NCBI GenBank assembly: GCA_013423325.1
Contig: BLJB01000038.1
Coordinates: 634-64,633 of the forward strand
Origin: Usnea hakonensis
Taxonomy: Eukaryota; Ascomycota; Lecanoromycetes; Lecanorales; Parmeliaceae
Length of the DNA stretch: 64,000 bases
Direction of reading: 5' to 3'
The translations under genes were made by a program, and so were the position numbers. Numbering within the stretch: position 1 is the stretch's first letter; each line of letters opens with the position of its first letter. The notes beneath the pieces are model-generated. The model searched no databases. It was not told where the DNA came from and saw nothing but the letters and a program-made list of their open reading frames with translations. Positions 23,258 through 35,761 of the stretch are shown piece by piece.

Positions 23258-24358
23258 TCATCCCCCCTCACCATCTTCATACCCCAGAAACCCCTCCCTC
23301 CCAAACAATCTCGCCACCCTCAAATATAACCCATCATCCTTCATCTTATGCGGATTAATTGCCCTCCCATCCATCCCCCCCAAATCCTTCCCTTCCATAC
23401 TAAGCCTATTCAGCTTCTCCGTCACATCGAAAGCTTGCGCATCATCCAGGCCTACAAACTCGAAATCTGCTCCATCATCATACAGTAGGTGGCCAATCAG
23501 CCTATCCTCCGGCAGATCAGGGAGCGGATTCGCCGCTTCGTAGAGAGTGACGAGGCGGGTGACGATAGGCCAGGAGAGGGTGTAGAACTGGCCGCCGGGA
23601 GATGTGTAATTGCGGTCTGGGCGAGTGATAGGACGGGCTATGACCGTTGCGATATCAGAGCTACCGTCCTTACTAACGGGATAAGTGATACGGGGCAGCA
23701 AAAACTCCTCATAGAAGCGCTCCGCGTCGACGAAACTGTCATCATCGACCTTCGATACGAATTTCCACGGCGGCGTAGCGGCGCCGGAAGCCTCGTGAGC
23801 TGCGACCAAGGACTTGAGCATCTCCATCGGTTTGATCGTGTTCGCGATCTTGGCGCTCTCCTCCAAATGCTCCAGGACGATGAGGTCGCCGTAGGTGTCG
23901 TTTTCGTGTTTGATGAGGGGAAGCCATAAGGGGTCGGGGTTGGCGATGACGAAGCGTTTATCGAAGGCGGGGTTTTGGTAGAGGGAGTGCCAGGTTGCGC
24001 GGATGATGTTTCGGCGGCGTTGGGAAGGGAAGGCTGATGAAGTTGCTAGGAGCCAGGTAGGTTGTTGTGGTTGTGGGTGGGGTTGTTGGGAGAGGAGTTC
24101 TTGTTGTTGGGGGGGATGAGGGCAGCGTCGAGGTGGTTGAGAGTAAGGTTTGGGGAAATGCGATGGGATTGAGAGTGTGGTCAGGTGGGGATGGGGAGCG
24201 AGAGCGAAGGCGGTCAGGAATATAATGGTAATGGTCGAGAGAGCGAAGTAGAGGGTTCGGTGCGAGGGACAAGGCATGGGGATACGGTGATGCGTTGTTG
24301 GTGTGCGCGAATCAGGGGCGGTAGTTGAAACAGCTGGGCTTTCAGGCCCAGACTGCAC
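23258..24358 (-). CDS. glycosyltransferase family 31-like, type II membrane
   Basis: Single-exon gene of 366 residues. It has a short cytosolic N-terminus, a TM anchor at about 36-54 (LYFALSTITIIFLTAFALA), a Pro/Gln-rich stem (60-100) and a lumenal catalytic domain. Seen: SQRRRNIIRATW (112-123), the metal-binding DDD in KVDDDSFVD (203-211) and PEDRLIGHLL (283-292), all as in beta-1,3-galactosyltransferase-like GT31 enzymes. Expected to work in the Golgi on glycoprotein or glycolipid glycans. Donor and acceptor cannot be told. Met28 is an alternative start. It stands alone, next to the poly-G region. Confidence 0.8.
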   Translation of the reverse strand: MQSGPESPAVSTTAPDSRTPTTHHRIPMPCPSHRTLYFALSTITIIFLTAFALAPHPHLTTLSIPSHFPKPYSQPPRRCPHPPQQQELLSQQPHPQPQQPTWLLATSSAFPSQRRRNIIRATWHSLYQNPAFDKRFVIANPDPLWLPLIKHENDTYGDLIVLEHLEESAKIANTIKPMEMLKSLVAAHEASGAATPPWKFVSKVDDDSFVDAERFYEEFLLPRITYPVSKDGSSDIATVIARPITRPDRNYTSPGGQFYTLSWPIVTRLVTLYEAANPLPDLPEDRLIGHLLYDDGADFEFVGLDDAQAFDVTEKLNRLSMEGKDLGGMDGRAINPHKMKDDGLYLRVARLFGREGFLGYEDGEGG

Positions 24359-27254
24359 TGATTATCAGACTCTGTTACTTGAACCTGCAAATATGAGATA
24401 TATCGAGCGACTAACTAATATCAATACAAATAATACTGAAGCAATTTGATAGTTAAGATATTGCTGTCAGGTGGGGGGTAAGTTTGGTGCGTGTTACACA
24501 ACGATGAGGGATATAACGTTGCTCCATTTTGAGCCTTTTTTTCCCGTACGACGAGCTCGGGAAGCTCCTAACCAGAATTGTAACTGCTCCATTATTAGTT
24601 CAACCAATTACAATGGGGAAAGTACACTAAATAGCAACTATCAGTCCACAATCTGCATGGCCAGCTATCAGGTAGAATGTAAACGTTCAACGAGGAGATA
24701 ACAAGTCTAGACGCCGCGTAGAACAGCACCTTTTAAGTGAGCTGCACTAGTGTATGCGTCTCGGTGTTGGCTGATGTCGGTCCCTTTTCCGCATGCTTTG
24801 ATCCCAGTGGAGTGCACGAATTGGACGGGAGAAACGGAAAATAGCAGTGGGAGGGGAGGTAATCAGATGTGCATCATCTTTCCTGTACTAAGGTATGCAT
24901 CCGTAATATGGGGTCAGGTAGAGTATGTGCGAGGTACATGGAGCTAAAACCACGACTGTCCTGGATGTATTCGGGCATAACGATGCAGCCACCTCACGTG
25001 CCTTTTGAAGTATCCTCGTCAATTTCCGTTAGATAAAAAGCATTGGCTAGTACTATGCGATTAGTCCATACACGTTGATATCGTTTCAATGATTTTCGTG
25101 CTGCATGGGCTGCCAGATTTAAGGCAGCGGATTCGTGCAGCTTTATACCATTCGTCTAGCCGAGAACCCAAAGGGCCAGCAGTCATTCAACAATTGAGCG
25201 ATTTTTGCAAATGCATGAATCCGTAGAAGCTGCGGGAGATGACTGCGTCGATACATGCGCCGCAACCAATCGGATATGATAGACTGAGCACGTCGAGAAG
25301 CGGAAGTGGGGTATCTGAGATGTCCTAACCCGTATAGCTTAAGGCCATAAGGCCTGTCATGCGGGTGTGACTGCGATTGGTGGTGGATGAATTTGTGGAT
25401 GAGCGCTTTATGCAGGAACACACATGCAGCTAATGCCTGATGGTAGCTATAAATTGCCGTACACATTGCAGCACTCGCCCTTGTCAAAATAGTTCCTTCT
25501 TTGCGACAGTGTTTCTATGTATCATCAACGGATACAGGAATTACAAGAATATTACAGCTACAAAAGCTGTTGTCCAATGAAATTTGTGTTTCTAGTTGTG
25601 TTCCAGAAACACGGTTGTATGGCAAGAAGGTGGTGCCGCCAGCGTCTGCGCTATGCTCCTCTGCATTGCAGGAGGAGCTAGCTCGATACAAATAGAGTTC
25701 GAGTATACAAGCTGGTAGAGAACAACACCGAGCAATGCCGTTTTTTTACTACTACAGCACCCTAGCTTCTAAAGTCGTCCGACAGAAGCAGCATATTGAG
25801 GTCTACAGCGCCCTATGCCGCTGGGCTAGCCCCATACAAGTTAGGGTGGGTGCTCAGCGTGCCCCATAGTCTTAGAGATGCATAGCGTCATTCCACTATG
25901 TCCAGACCAACACCACCGCTTTCATCCCGTGTTCTGCGTCTCCCAACCATTTGTCTAAGGGGCCGGAATTTGCGCCATCCACGAAACAAATGCAATGTCG
26001 CTGTATTGAGTTCCACCTGTCGAGCTCTCAGACATCACAGCGTTCAGCTTTATATGCTCGAACCCACTATAAAGGACCTTCTTTTTGACACTTCGCAGTC
26101 TGGCCTACCAAAAAAGGCTTTTTATTTAGCCGCGGCAGATTGGCTAGTAGCACCCACCGACCCTACCGCTACCGTAGGTAAGTAAACAGCAATATTGCTG
26201 CCACTGGGGTTCTCATCGTCAGTATCAAAATCGACATCACATGTTTTCCACTCCAATTTTACACAAGATAGCACATATCAATGAGGAAGTGTCGCTGACG
26301 ACTCTATTCCAACATCCTTCCATGAAGAGTGTGGACTTCCTCAATTATTTTTCCAGTTCCCAATCCTCGGGAGCATTGACACCATGGCGCCTTTTGACTT
26401 CGAGGTGGCTACTCTTGGCGTTGGGCGGGACGCTGCGGCAGAACGCCACCGTCTGTCTGACCGCGAATCTAGGAAATGGCGTTCGGCGGACCTCCCTACT
26501 GGCCGAGGTAGGCCGCGAGGTTCCTGCAGAATGAATGGTCATCTCAATACCTATTCTATGAACTTGCCTTTAGTCTCCGCGCGATTGTTCTCTGGACATT
26601 TTCTGTATAATACGGGTCCGGCCACGGCAGTAGGAGCTGCCGATTCGAAGTAATTTCTCACAGGTCATACCAATGATGCGAGTTTTTCTTCGACCTAGAA
26701 TATCGTTAGGAGCATGTGTATCCTTTCAAGATACTGTCATTCATTTGGTTAAACCACCAGAATGACTTTCGTGTAGGTGCAAAACTTCCACAGGAAAAAT
26801 TGCACATTCGATACTTTGTGCGGCGCCGTCAGACAGCTCTGGACTTCGATCACAGGATCATGGGGCCTGTACATGGAGACTAAAAGCAATGCGAAACTTT
26901 TGACAACCACATGAAACCCTGGCAGAGCACTGAAACCAAACCACATCGTTTGTCAAACGAAGCTACTTAAGTATCTGTATTCCCTCCTACTGAGATTTCA
27001 ACAATCCATCGCACAACTAACTTACAATCTTTTTCCATTTCCTTGAACAATGTTGGCAACCCATACACTCATTACAACATAGTGGCCAATATCGAAAACC
27101 AGTACAATCCTTAATCGACTACAGCATACTTTCAACGTCATCCTAAAAACATCAGACACGTCAATTTATCTCCCATCGCCTTTTCTCCAAGCCAAACCCC
27201 CACTTCCAAACCAAACCCAAGGATCCGAGACCTACCTACCCAGCCCAATCCAAA
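24359..27254. other. gene-poor stretch, nothing recognised
   Basis: About 2.9 kb with only short, domain-free frames on both strands (for example 25143-25487 minus, 25898-26185 plus). Composition is ordinary, with no strong RIP bias and no terminal repeats. It includes the promoter of the small secreted protein gene. Confidence 0.4.
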
Positions 27255-27509
27255 ATGCAACTCCAACCCCTCCTCCTCACCCTCCTCGCCCTAACCACCA
27301 CCCCCATCACCGCCACCCCACTCTCCATCCCCATCACCACCCTCGAACCGCGCACCCTCCAATCCGAAATCTGCCAACAAATGAATCTCACCCTCAGCGC
27401 CATCATGGGCCAACTCGACGAGGACTGCGACACCGAATGCGAGGATTCATCCAGCAAGGCGCTTGACATCTTGAAGTCCGCTTCTGCGAAGTTCCTTTGT
27501 AAGGAGTAG
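27255..27509 (+). CDS. small secreted Cys protein, 84 residues
   Basis: Single-exon gene. A clear signal peptide (MQLQPLLLTLLALTTTPITA, cleavage near 20-21) is followed by a mature part of about 64 residues with four Cys at 40, 58, 62 and 82 in a helical, acidic context (EICQQMN..., DEDCDTECEDSSSKALDIL). Four Cys could make two disulfides. Size and layout fit the broad class of small secreted fungal proteins, which includes candidate effectors, but no known family motif is seen. It is isolated in a gene-poor stretch, which is common for such genes. C-rich codon choice supports real coding. Confidence 0.65.
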   Translation: MQLQPLLLTLLALTTTPITATPLSIPITTLEPRTLQSEICQQMNLTLSAIMGQLDEDCDTECEDSSSKALDILKSASAKFLCKE

Positions 27510-30256
27510 GTTCGCAGGGAGGAGGTGGGTGGGAGATAGGTGGAGTAGCCACGCGGGCTTCGTGGTTGGTTGATGGAGAGGAGTTTGCTGGCTTGGTTGG
27601 GGTTGGAAGGGGCGAGTGGTGGAGGTGAGGGCCTGGTGCCGCTTGGGGAGTAGAGAAAAGGTAGAGCTGGGCTTTACGTTTGGATTTGGGAAACTTGCGA
27701 TGGTGCACGGTAAAGGAGTTGCAAGTGTGGGAAATCAGGCGTTATAGATGGCGTGTATCGGTTTGTTGTTTCATATTTATCTTTCTCTAGTATCTAGTTC
27801 AAACAATTCGTCTTTCAACAAGGCACGCTTATCTTCAAACTCCCTCGCGTTCTTGTCTTCTTTTCATCTTTTGCCCTGCGTTGCCCCCCTCCCAAGAAGA
27901 TCCTACTATCTACTTACCCTTACCAATACATCATGTTTGCGTGATGTGATATGGCTATTAAGCGTCCAAGCACAGTCTTCCAGACCCCTCTATGTATTCC
28001 CCTTTCAGAAAATGGTGTCTGCTTCCATTCGGTTTACTACGCGATTTTCAACATCATAAGCTATAAGTTATGCTTGCCCTTCCTAGAGACCCAGGCCTCG
28101 CTAATCGGGCTGTTTGAAGGCATGTCGCTGAGGCAGAGTCGAACTAATCCATGGTGAAAGTCGAGGAATGATGAATACGAATATCGGTAATCAATTGCCT
28201 TTCGAGTTTCTTAGCAAGCCGCCTATGAGGACGAGTAGTAGGTGGTGATCACTTTGGGTGTCTCTGCAAGGATGGACGGCGTCAAATGCCAATCAAATGA
28301 CCCGAGGCGCACTGCTCCATCTCTACCGATAGAGTCAAGATTAAGTACATCGTACCAGCACACACTTTGTAACCATCCTATTCTGTCGTGAATTGTAGAA
28401 CAATAGAAAGGCGAATTATCAGTGACACCCCTGCTGTCTGATTTGAGAATAGAGCTTGTAGAAACGACCAGTACTCTAACAACGAGAGAAAAAGAGAACT
28501 ATTGCAAAGGCTGGATGACAAATGCTATGCAAAGCCCCTGCGTTCGCCGATTAGAAGAAGTCAGCGTAACGCTCTACGACAAGTCGTGAGATCTTCTGAC
28601 GTTAGGACTTAGAAGATAGTCGCCCGGGCCCACGAAAAATGTATTCCTCGAGAAGATACTAGGCGGCCGTGGGGAACTCTGTTCCGGACTTGTCGCCTGA
28701 ATTCGAGCCGGGGAATGATCGGGATGTGATAGACTTTCATGGCCAAGCATATAGAGGTGTGCCTAGTGTAGCGGCTCGTCCGTACACTCCTTGCAAAGGA
28801 AATGCCGACAAGTCGTGTTAGTAACAAAGTCCCAGACCTTGTAGACCGTTCTACTGATTCCTACCGCGGTCGCGTAATTGTGATTGGCAAAGGGGTAGTT
28901 AAATAGGGAGACCGCGAAGCCGATGAGCGAGGTTATAGAGATTATTTCAAAGCTACCTATCTTAGGTGACAGATATACGAGAAGTCTAGATTCGTCATAC
29001 TGGTTGGAACGCTTGCACTTGAGAAGAAAAGGAGCGGCTGCGGGTAGTAAAGCAATCGGAGGAGAATGCGGCTGCGATTATAGAAAATCTTGCCGGTGGT
29101 AGGTATGTCAAATGGGAAACGGTGGTTTCTTTGGGAGGGGAGGTGAAGAGCCAATGTATGGAGACTTCGATACCGGTTCAGTTTCTAAAAGACGCGATGA
29201 TCTGATGCGCAATGTCAGGCTTTTTAGGCCCGCATCAGTCATAATTCTCGTCCAGCCTGGCCAAGTATGAAGAACAGATGACATGGTGCCACTTCAAATA
29301 AGGGTTAGAGAAGACATGTGAAGACAGAAATCTCGCAGAGGATCTGGTGGATCTTGATATAATGAGTCAGGTCTCTCTGTATTATTCGTGAAGCACTCCT
29401 CGCCTCTTCTTTTGAAGAATGGAGATCGAGACGAGATCATCGTGGAGGTTGCACGTACGAAACGAATACAAGACCAGAAGATTCCTGTTTTCTTAGATAT
29501 CTGCATCCTTGAGAGACTCAGACGGAATGCCTGCCTACTTGATATTAAAAACTGTAATCCCCTGGGAGTGATATCAGTGTCCTGAGTCGGTAGAGAAAGA
29601 TGGCTTCAAAGGACCTGTGAATTGCAACACAATTCCATTGTGAGTCGAATGCCGGCCCACTGCATCGATGCATTCTTCCCACTAGATCCTGAGTACGAAT
29701 ACGCATCTACTTGTATCCACACGTGTTGATAGTATGCTCTCCAGTCAGGCTTGTCGAACGTATTTGGTGCATTTTTTCCCTTTGCCGTCTCAATTGCATA
29801 GATGTTGAGGGTAGTTCTGTTGAAATATATCAAATTCAATTTTTCAATCACACGGCATGCTGATAAGGCTGTATCTTCTACAGCCCGCTTCCCCTCAATA
29901 TACCGTTACGCTATCAAATAAATAGCACGGGTTCATTGTCGTTATCCGTATGCTTTGAAGGAGAAATTATAAGACACAGTCCGCTTCTCGAGAAAGGAAG
30001 GAACAAGTAGGCTACAGAGCTTCGAGGTAAGGTAACTTCATTCAGCGAGCGATAAGGCGTTGGGGTCTTATCAATTCCTTCCAGCCGATTGGAAGGACTT
30101 TGCTGCAACTCAATCCACCCCCACTTGCCTATTTTGACTAGGCTCAGCCTCATTCCCTTTTACCATGTCTGCCTATTTCCTCGATTTTCTTGCTTCGTTC
30201 CTGCTCACTTGAAATCCATCCAGTGCCATACTAGGTAGTGCTGCTAGAGCAACACT
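27510..30256. other. gene-poor stretch, nothing recognised
   Basis: About 2.7 kb. Only short frames such as 27748-28059 plus and 28957-29154 minus, none with a domain or plausible gene structure. The last 100 bases form the leader of the ankyrin gene. Confidence 0.4.
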
Positions 30257-33034
30257 ATGGCAGAAGTTATCGGCCTAGTAGCTAGCGTCGCTTCTCTCGT
30301 CGCCTTCACCTCGGAGACGTCAAAGGCTTGCTACAAGTTGGCCAAAACGATTACTAATTTCAAAAATGCAACAACAGATATGCAAAAGATTGGTCTCGAA
30401 CTCCTAGATCTTACCCAAATTCTGGAGCTTGTCGAGTCAGTGCTTCAGCCGCTGCAGGATGGTAAAGTTGATTTACAAGGTCACCTCGAAGTAGTCGAAA
30501 GGAGCCTTTCTCGAATCAAGACAGGCATCCAGGAGATTGCAGACGTTTTGGTCGCTGTCCAACCTATAGCAAGTGAAAGCATTACAAAATCACGAGCCAA
30601 ATGGATGTTTAAGAGAAGCGATATTGCGTCGATGATGGCAATCATTGACAGGAAAAAGCAGGGGCTACTATTGCAATTCAATATTCTAAACGCGTAAGCC
30701 TGACATGTACCAATAGTCTCATGCCTTGTGGAGTCTTGTGGTCTTCTGTGACTGATCTAGCACTGTCAGAAAACTTGCACAGACAACTCTTACAGACCTG
30801 AGGGACTTTCGGGAAAATTTGAAACAGGTTGTCCCCCGAACAGAGGACTTGGCAGCTTGCATCACTACAACGAATTGGGAATCAACTTCGCGTTTCGAAA
30901 CCGTTGTCCAAGCCGCAGCAACATCTATACAGAGCTCCATTAAAGATGAGATCCATCAGACGGTCCTATCTATTCCGAGAGAGTCAAACATCTCTCAAAC
31001 GTCACTTCAAACACTCTCTGTCTTGGTGTCCAACATAGTAGCATCACGATTCGAATCTCTCGAATCGGAGACTTCATTAAAATATTCAAGAAGTCCATCA
31101 TGTAACCAAATTGAATCTGTACAGAGACCACCGGATGAGCCACAGACAGAAGATGTCGGAACCATGACTAGGGTCAGCCACGCTATACTTGACGACTCTC
31201 GTAGCCAGGATTCTGGTAACTTTGATCGCGAGGAAGGATCATCAAGGCTGAAATCTCGAACTTCAGTCCAGACCATGACAAGCATATTTGGAAAAGTCGT
31301 CATCCGACGCTCCACTGTCAAAATAGTCTACTTGAACTCTGATTCGGAAACTTTCTCTGAAGAAGCTAAAACGGAAATCTGTTTCCTGCCTGCTAGCTGG
31401 CTACGATACTGGACCGGATGTGGAACTTTTCTCGCTCGCATGGGCTTCGGGAAGCCGACAGTTGACATCAGCTTTACTGTAGCACGTGTTCTCGACTTTT
31501 ATTCCGACTCTGATACTCAAAACGCGTTTTTTGCGGTCATAACAGGTGATATACGTACACTAACAGGGTCTCTTCATCGCAGAGTTGTTTACCCCACAGA
31601 CCGAGACTTGAATGGATTTAGCCTTTTAAGTGTTAGTGAAACTATACCCATCAGTCTTAACATTTATTTTTTGTCCATTTGTGTAAGAGCGGGGACATTG
31701 ACTTACAAACTACCTCTTTTGCTTAGATTGCGGCGCAGTTTGGACAGCTTGAGATTTGTGAGCTGCTATTACAGCAAGGGGCTAGCGTTGATATCAATAC
31801 GCCTAGTTTCGGTCGGATTACGGACAGGTAAGTCGAATATTAGCCCTCTAGCGCTACTATTATTCCTTAACTTTAAAACAGTTATCCAATTAAATATGCT
31901 ATCGATTCCTCAACTAAGAGAAATGATCATGACTTGATTAGGTTGTTTCTCAAGTACGACGCGGATTTGAACATTCACCCGAAAGGTTTGAGGTTTGCAA
32001 CGCTTCCATTAACACGAGATTGTGCTGCGACACACGAGACAAGTATGCTATCAAGGATTGCATGGCAGATATGAGTAATCTCCACGCTGACGAACGAATT
32101 CCTAGAATCTTTGTTTCGATTACTTGTTGACAACGACCCCGAATTCAATGTCAATCAGCGAGAAGAATGGATCGACCTGCCACCTATTCTGCTAGCCAGC
32201 AGCCAGCCTCTTCAAATTTACATGGACCTCATCAGGCTCGGAGCAGATGTAAAAACCATCAACACATGCGCAGATCAGACGGTTTTCCATAGCTTTTTCA
32301 GAAATATGTCTTACGTCATTTGTCTTTTTCCTTCTATCGACACTTTTCTTGAAGGCGGAGAAATCCTAGCACTACTGATTCAAGCAGGGGCAGATCCTCT
32401 GGCAACTGATCGCTTCGGAGTACTGCCGCAAGATATACGCTGGGAAATCGTTTCTTCTCCTTTCCAAAGCGTACATAAACAAATCTTTCTAGCATTTTGG
32501 CATCAAGCACTACGAATATGTGACCTGTCGGAATCAAGTTACTGTCACTGCACTGCGCACAATTCGGAAAAGATGCCTCGACAGGATATCAAGATTCGCT
32601 CCCCTTGGCGCCGTCGCGGGTTTCATAGATCTTTGTCATATGACACCTTTGAAGAGGAAATGTCCGCCGCTTTGAGAAGCTGGGACAAGTCCCTTGTTCA
32701 GCGAAGTGATTTGGGCAGAGCTTCCCACAGGGCCTGGAATCAACAATGTGATAGAATTGATGAATGGATCCAAGAAGTGTTGATCGAGCTACAAGCCCGG
32801 CAGAAAAAGGCTTCTTCTGAGGGACATTTAAAAGCAAGCATTTCGGTTGAGGGCTCCTCCAAACGCACAAAAAACAATCTTTCTCGAAGCGATAAAACAC
32901 AATTTTCCGACCAGCCAAACAAGAAAGGATCACCTTTCCTTACTCACGGGTACGATTCGGATCAAGACTGGGAGACCATTTCGAGTAGCAGCAGCAACGG
33001 TGAAGAGGAATGGGAGTCAGCGCCAGAGACATAA
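30257..33034 (+). CDS. ankyrin protein with STAND-type fungal N-terminal domain
   Basis: Exons 30257-30693, 30770-31631, 31727-31827, 31882-32042 and 32106-33034 join in phase to 829 residues. Residues 1-145 (MAEVIGLVASVASLVAFTSE..) match the helical fungal N-terminal domain that heads many STAND/NLR-like proteins and related Helo-like domains. A Ser-rich hydrophilic linker follows (about 200-300). Ankyrin-type units lie around 400-560, clearest in GFSLLSIAAQFGQLEICELLLQQGA split by intron 3. The tail is basic then acidic (DSDQDWETISSSSSNGEEEW). There is no NACHT or NB-ARC domain between the N-terminal and ankyrin parts, so it is not a full NLR. It may be an adaptor or regulator in allorecognition or stress signalling, by analogy only. 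Confidence 0.8.
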
Positions 33035-34077
33035 TCTCGCAAGCCTTCCAATATCTATCCATGGAAAGCAATCTCAAAGCCCACATTTGCTGTTGAATAC
33101 AGCGGCAGCATCTTAGATCCCTATTCGAGCTTGAGCAGAAAGAGCAGACATGGCAGCGGCAGGCAGGAATGAAATCAAAGGAAGATCATTCACAATAGGA
33201 CAAAGGAGATTCAAAGAACATGTTTGTTGCGCTTGAAGTCTCAAACAGTTCTCTCGCTTTCACAACCAAAACAAACGGGCAAAGCTCTGAGCACGCCTAG
33301 GAGGCGACCTATAATCTAGTAACGAGTTTCAAGTCACAAATCTTCGCCATGGCAGGACCGGGGATTACTTATTTCACTACTCGCATATGGCACTGTTCAT
33401 TCGCATCTTTTACAGGTGGATCACAAGCTTTCAACCATAGACATAGCCCATGGCCATTATGGGAGATACACTTTCATGTGACTGTATATATATCGGCCCC
33501 ATATCTACCCTTGCTCTTCGAGTGATTCATCTCTTTCGCAGTCATTGCAATTTTTCATCAAAGATCCACCCATTCCATGTGATGCCGTCTCAAAGCAATG
33601 TCGGTCGCTACCTTTATTACATCCATAGGACCATACTCGTCCAGAGCTAAATCAGCTATCCCATCTATCTCAGTCATCTTTAAAATCTCAGTCATGAATT
33701 ATGAACATAGCCTACAGGCGATCTTTACCGCAGGCATTCTTTTTGACGTAGCCTCTCATTTTGCTCCCGCCTTCAGCCATCAAACCACTAGGCTTTCCGG
33801 GAGTGTTTTAAGAGCACTTCAGCCTGTTACCGCTTGAACATGCCTCTTCAGGCTGCTATTTATCGCGATTTGGGCCAATCACTCACACACATATTCAATT
33901 GTCATTGCATCATGAGGTGGTCCGCGATGCAGCGAAAGAGTGTACTAATACTTTTTCCACGGATTACATCCAATCAAAATGTTCAACAATGCCAGCCAGC
34001 TCTTCCAACCCTTTGCCACCTCCCCGAAAACGGATAAGGCACCAACAAGCTCACCCTTGCAGCTCCTTCTCCCAACC
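33035..34077. other. intergenic, no gene seen
   Basis: Convergent 3' flanks of the ankyrin gene and the EF-hand gene. Several short frames are present, none credible. Confidence 0.45.
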
Positions 34078-34788
34078 TTAACCCGACGCTTCCATCTCCC
34101 CCGGCTCAATCAACCCGTCGCCATTGGTATCATGACTAAAAATCCCGAAAAAGTCAGTCAACACCATCACCCCCTCTTCCCCCAACGTGACCCCAATCCA
34201 GACCACAGCCGAACAGCAAAGAAACATACCTCTGAAACTTCTGGATCCACAAGTCCAACAAAGTCGAATTCTTCATCACAGCCTCTCCCTGCGTCCTCTC
34301 CACCCAACCAATATACTCCGCCAACGACAAATACTGATCCGTGTCCGTATCTACACTCTGGAAAAGACTATCCGCCGGAACAGATACCTCGTCCATCGAA
34401 TCGTCACGCTTTCCGTTCCTCGATCTTTGTTTCCTGCAACCTTGAACGTGACGTCAGCAACCAAACCACCGATACAAACAAATCCCAACATCCCATCCCA
34501 TCCACACCTCCCCCTCAGCCCCAAGAACAAGGGCCAAGAAAGCACAAAGACCATCCCGAAAACCAAGCGAACAGCACACATACCGCCATCGCAATTACAG
34601 CAAAAGAGATTACACCCGCCAACCCCACAGCAAGGCGTAGAGTCACTAAGGTCATCGCACATCATTATCGGTGGAGTATACATTAGATCGTACGGCTGAT
34701 TGGGATCGATCATATCAGCGTTGCAGCAGTCAGCAGCGACGTACGCCGCGAGGCCGACTGGGACAAGGACGAGTGTGGAGAAATGCAT
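34078..34788 (-). CDS. secreted Cys-rich EF-hand protein
   Basis: Exons (minus) 34788-34584, 34440-34230 and 34135-34078, with introns of 143 and 94 nt, join to 157 residues. The start at 34788 is chosen because it begins a signal peptide (MHFSTLVLVPVGLAAYVAA); the open frame upstream is 5' leader. The mature N-part is Cys-rich: CC at 21-22, C44, CC 53-54, C59, CC 63-64, C66 and C70. A dibasic GKR (78-80) could be a Kex2 site. Then come two EF-hand loops, DTDTDQYLSLAE (99-110) and DTNGDGLIEPGE (141-152); the second is canonical, the first has Gln at position 6. It is likely a secreted calcium-binding protein of unknown role. Confidence 0.75.
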
Positions 34789-35761
34789 GGCTGCTAATTT
34801 TCGGGCGTCTGTGGCAGTAGTAGTGGGATAGAACTTGCTCGAAAAGGCTGTAAAAGATCCACTCTCGATATCCACTTGATACGATTAGTGAGGACTAGGA
34901 GCTCCCCTAGAAAGCCCTGGCCTTTAAGAGGTATTGGAAGACGGCAGGCTGCGGATACATGCGCCAGCCCACAACATCGATAAGGCCACTGGAGAACACT
35001 TACTCAGGGAACCGGCTTACCGCTGTGTTCCGCGGAACTTTCCCCTAAAAGCCGGCACGGCAACCGGAAAGTATGCTTGCTTATATAGCAGCCGCCACAG
35101 CCACAGCCACAGCCACACTGATAACGCCGCTTTCCCAATCCCAGGTTTTAACATCGTGGAAAGGCTCTTAGAGAATCGGACAGAAAATAGGGGATAGGAT
35201 TCAAGGGAGGGGCTGGAAGGGAATGGAAGGGAAGGGAAGGGAAGTGTGGAGAGGCTATATCTTTAGGTTCGGTGGTGGATAGAATAGAGATAGAGGCTTA
35301 TGAGATGGAACTTTTTTGGTGGTATGCTAGACGTTTTGTTCTTGGAGGTGTATATATGCAACTTACTTCATATAAACAAGAAGGCTATTCCGGCCGCAGG
35401 CCGGACGACACAACATTCTCCCATCGCCCTAATACTCAACCACAGTCTCTCAGCCACACTTATACTCATCCAGCGAATTGAGCCATTCCCCAATACTCAA
35501 AAAATCCCATAAGGACTATTCTCGCTACTCCAGAACAGCAAAGCACGCTAATCACGGGGTCTTGTTGTTCCTCGGACACGTGCGACTGCAATGTGGTGTT
35601 CCAAGCTCTATGTGAGGAACGCATTTTGGGGGGAAATGCTCATCCTACCGCACGTAATGTTTTTTTTTTGGTAGAAGACAGAATCTGGCACCCAATGGAG
35701 CATCTCATACTCTACACCACTCCTCAGTCGATCATTATCTGCCGCCATCCGGTGCGCAGCA
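34789..35761. other. intergenic with simple repeats
   Basis: No supported gene. A CCACAG hexamer repeat lies at about 35095-35118 and a GGGAA/GGAAG purine run at about 35205-35245. The 5' part holds the promoter of the EF-hand gene. Confidence 0.5.

Noticed and set aside
23489..23929. 146-residue plus frame at 23.5-23.9 kb
   Set aside because: Antisense shadow of the GT31-like catalytic domain.
34187..34699. 170- and 235-residue plus frames at 34.0-34.7 kb
   Set aside because: They are antisense to the EF-hand gene, whose introns, signal peptide and EF loops are convincing.
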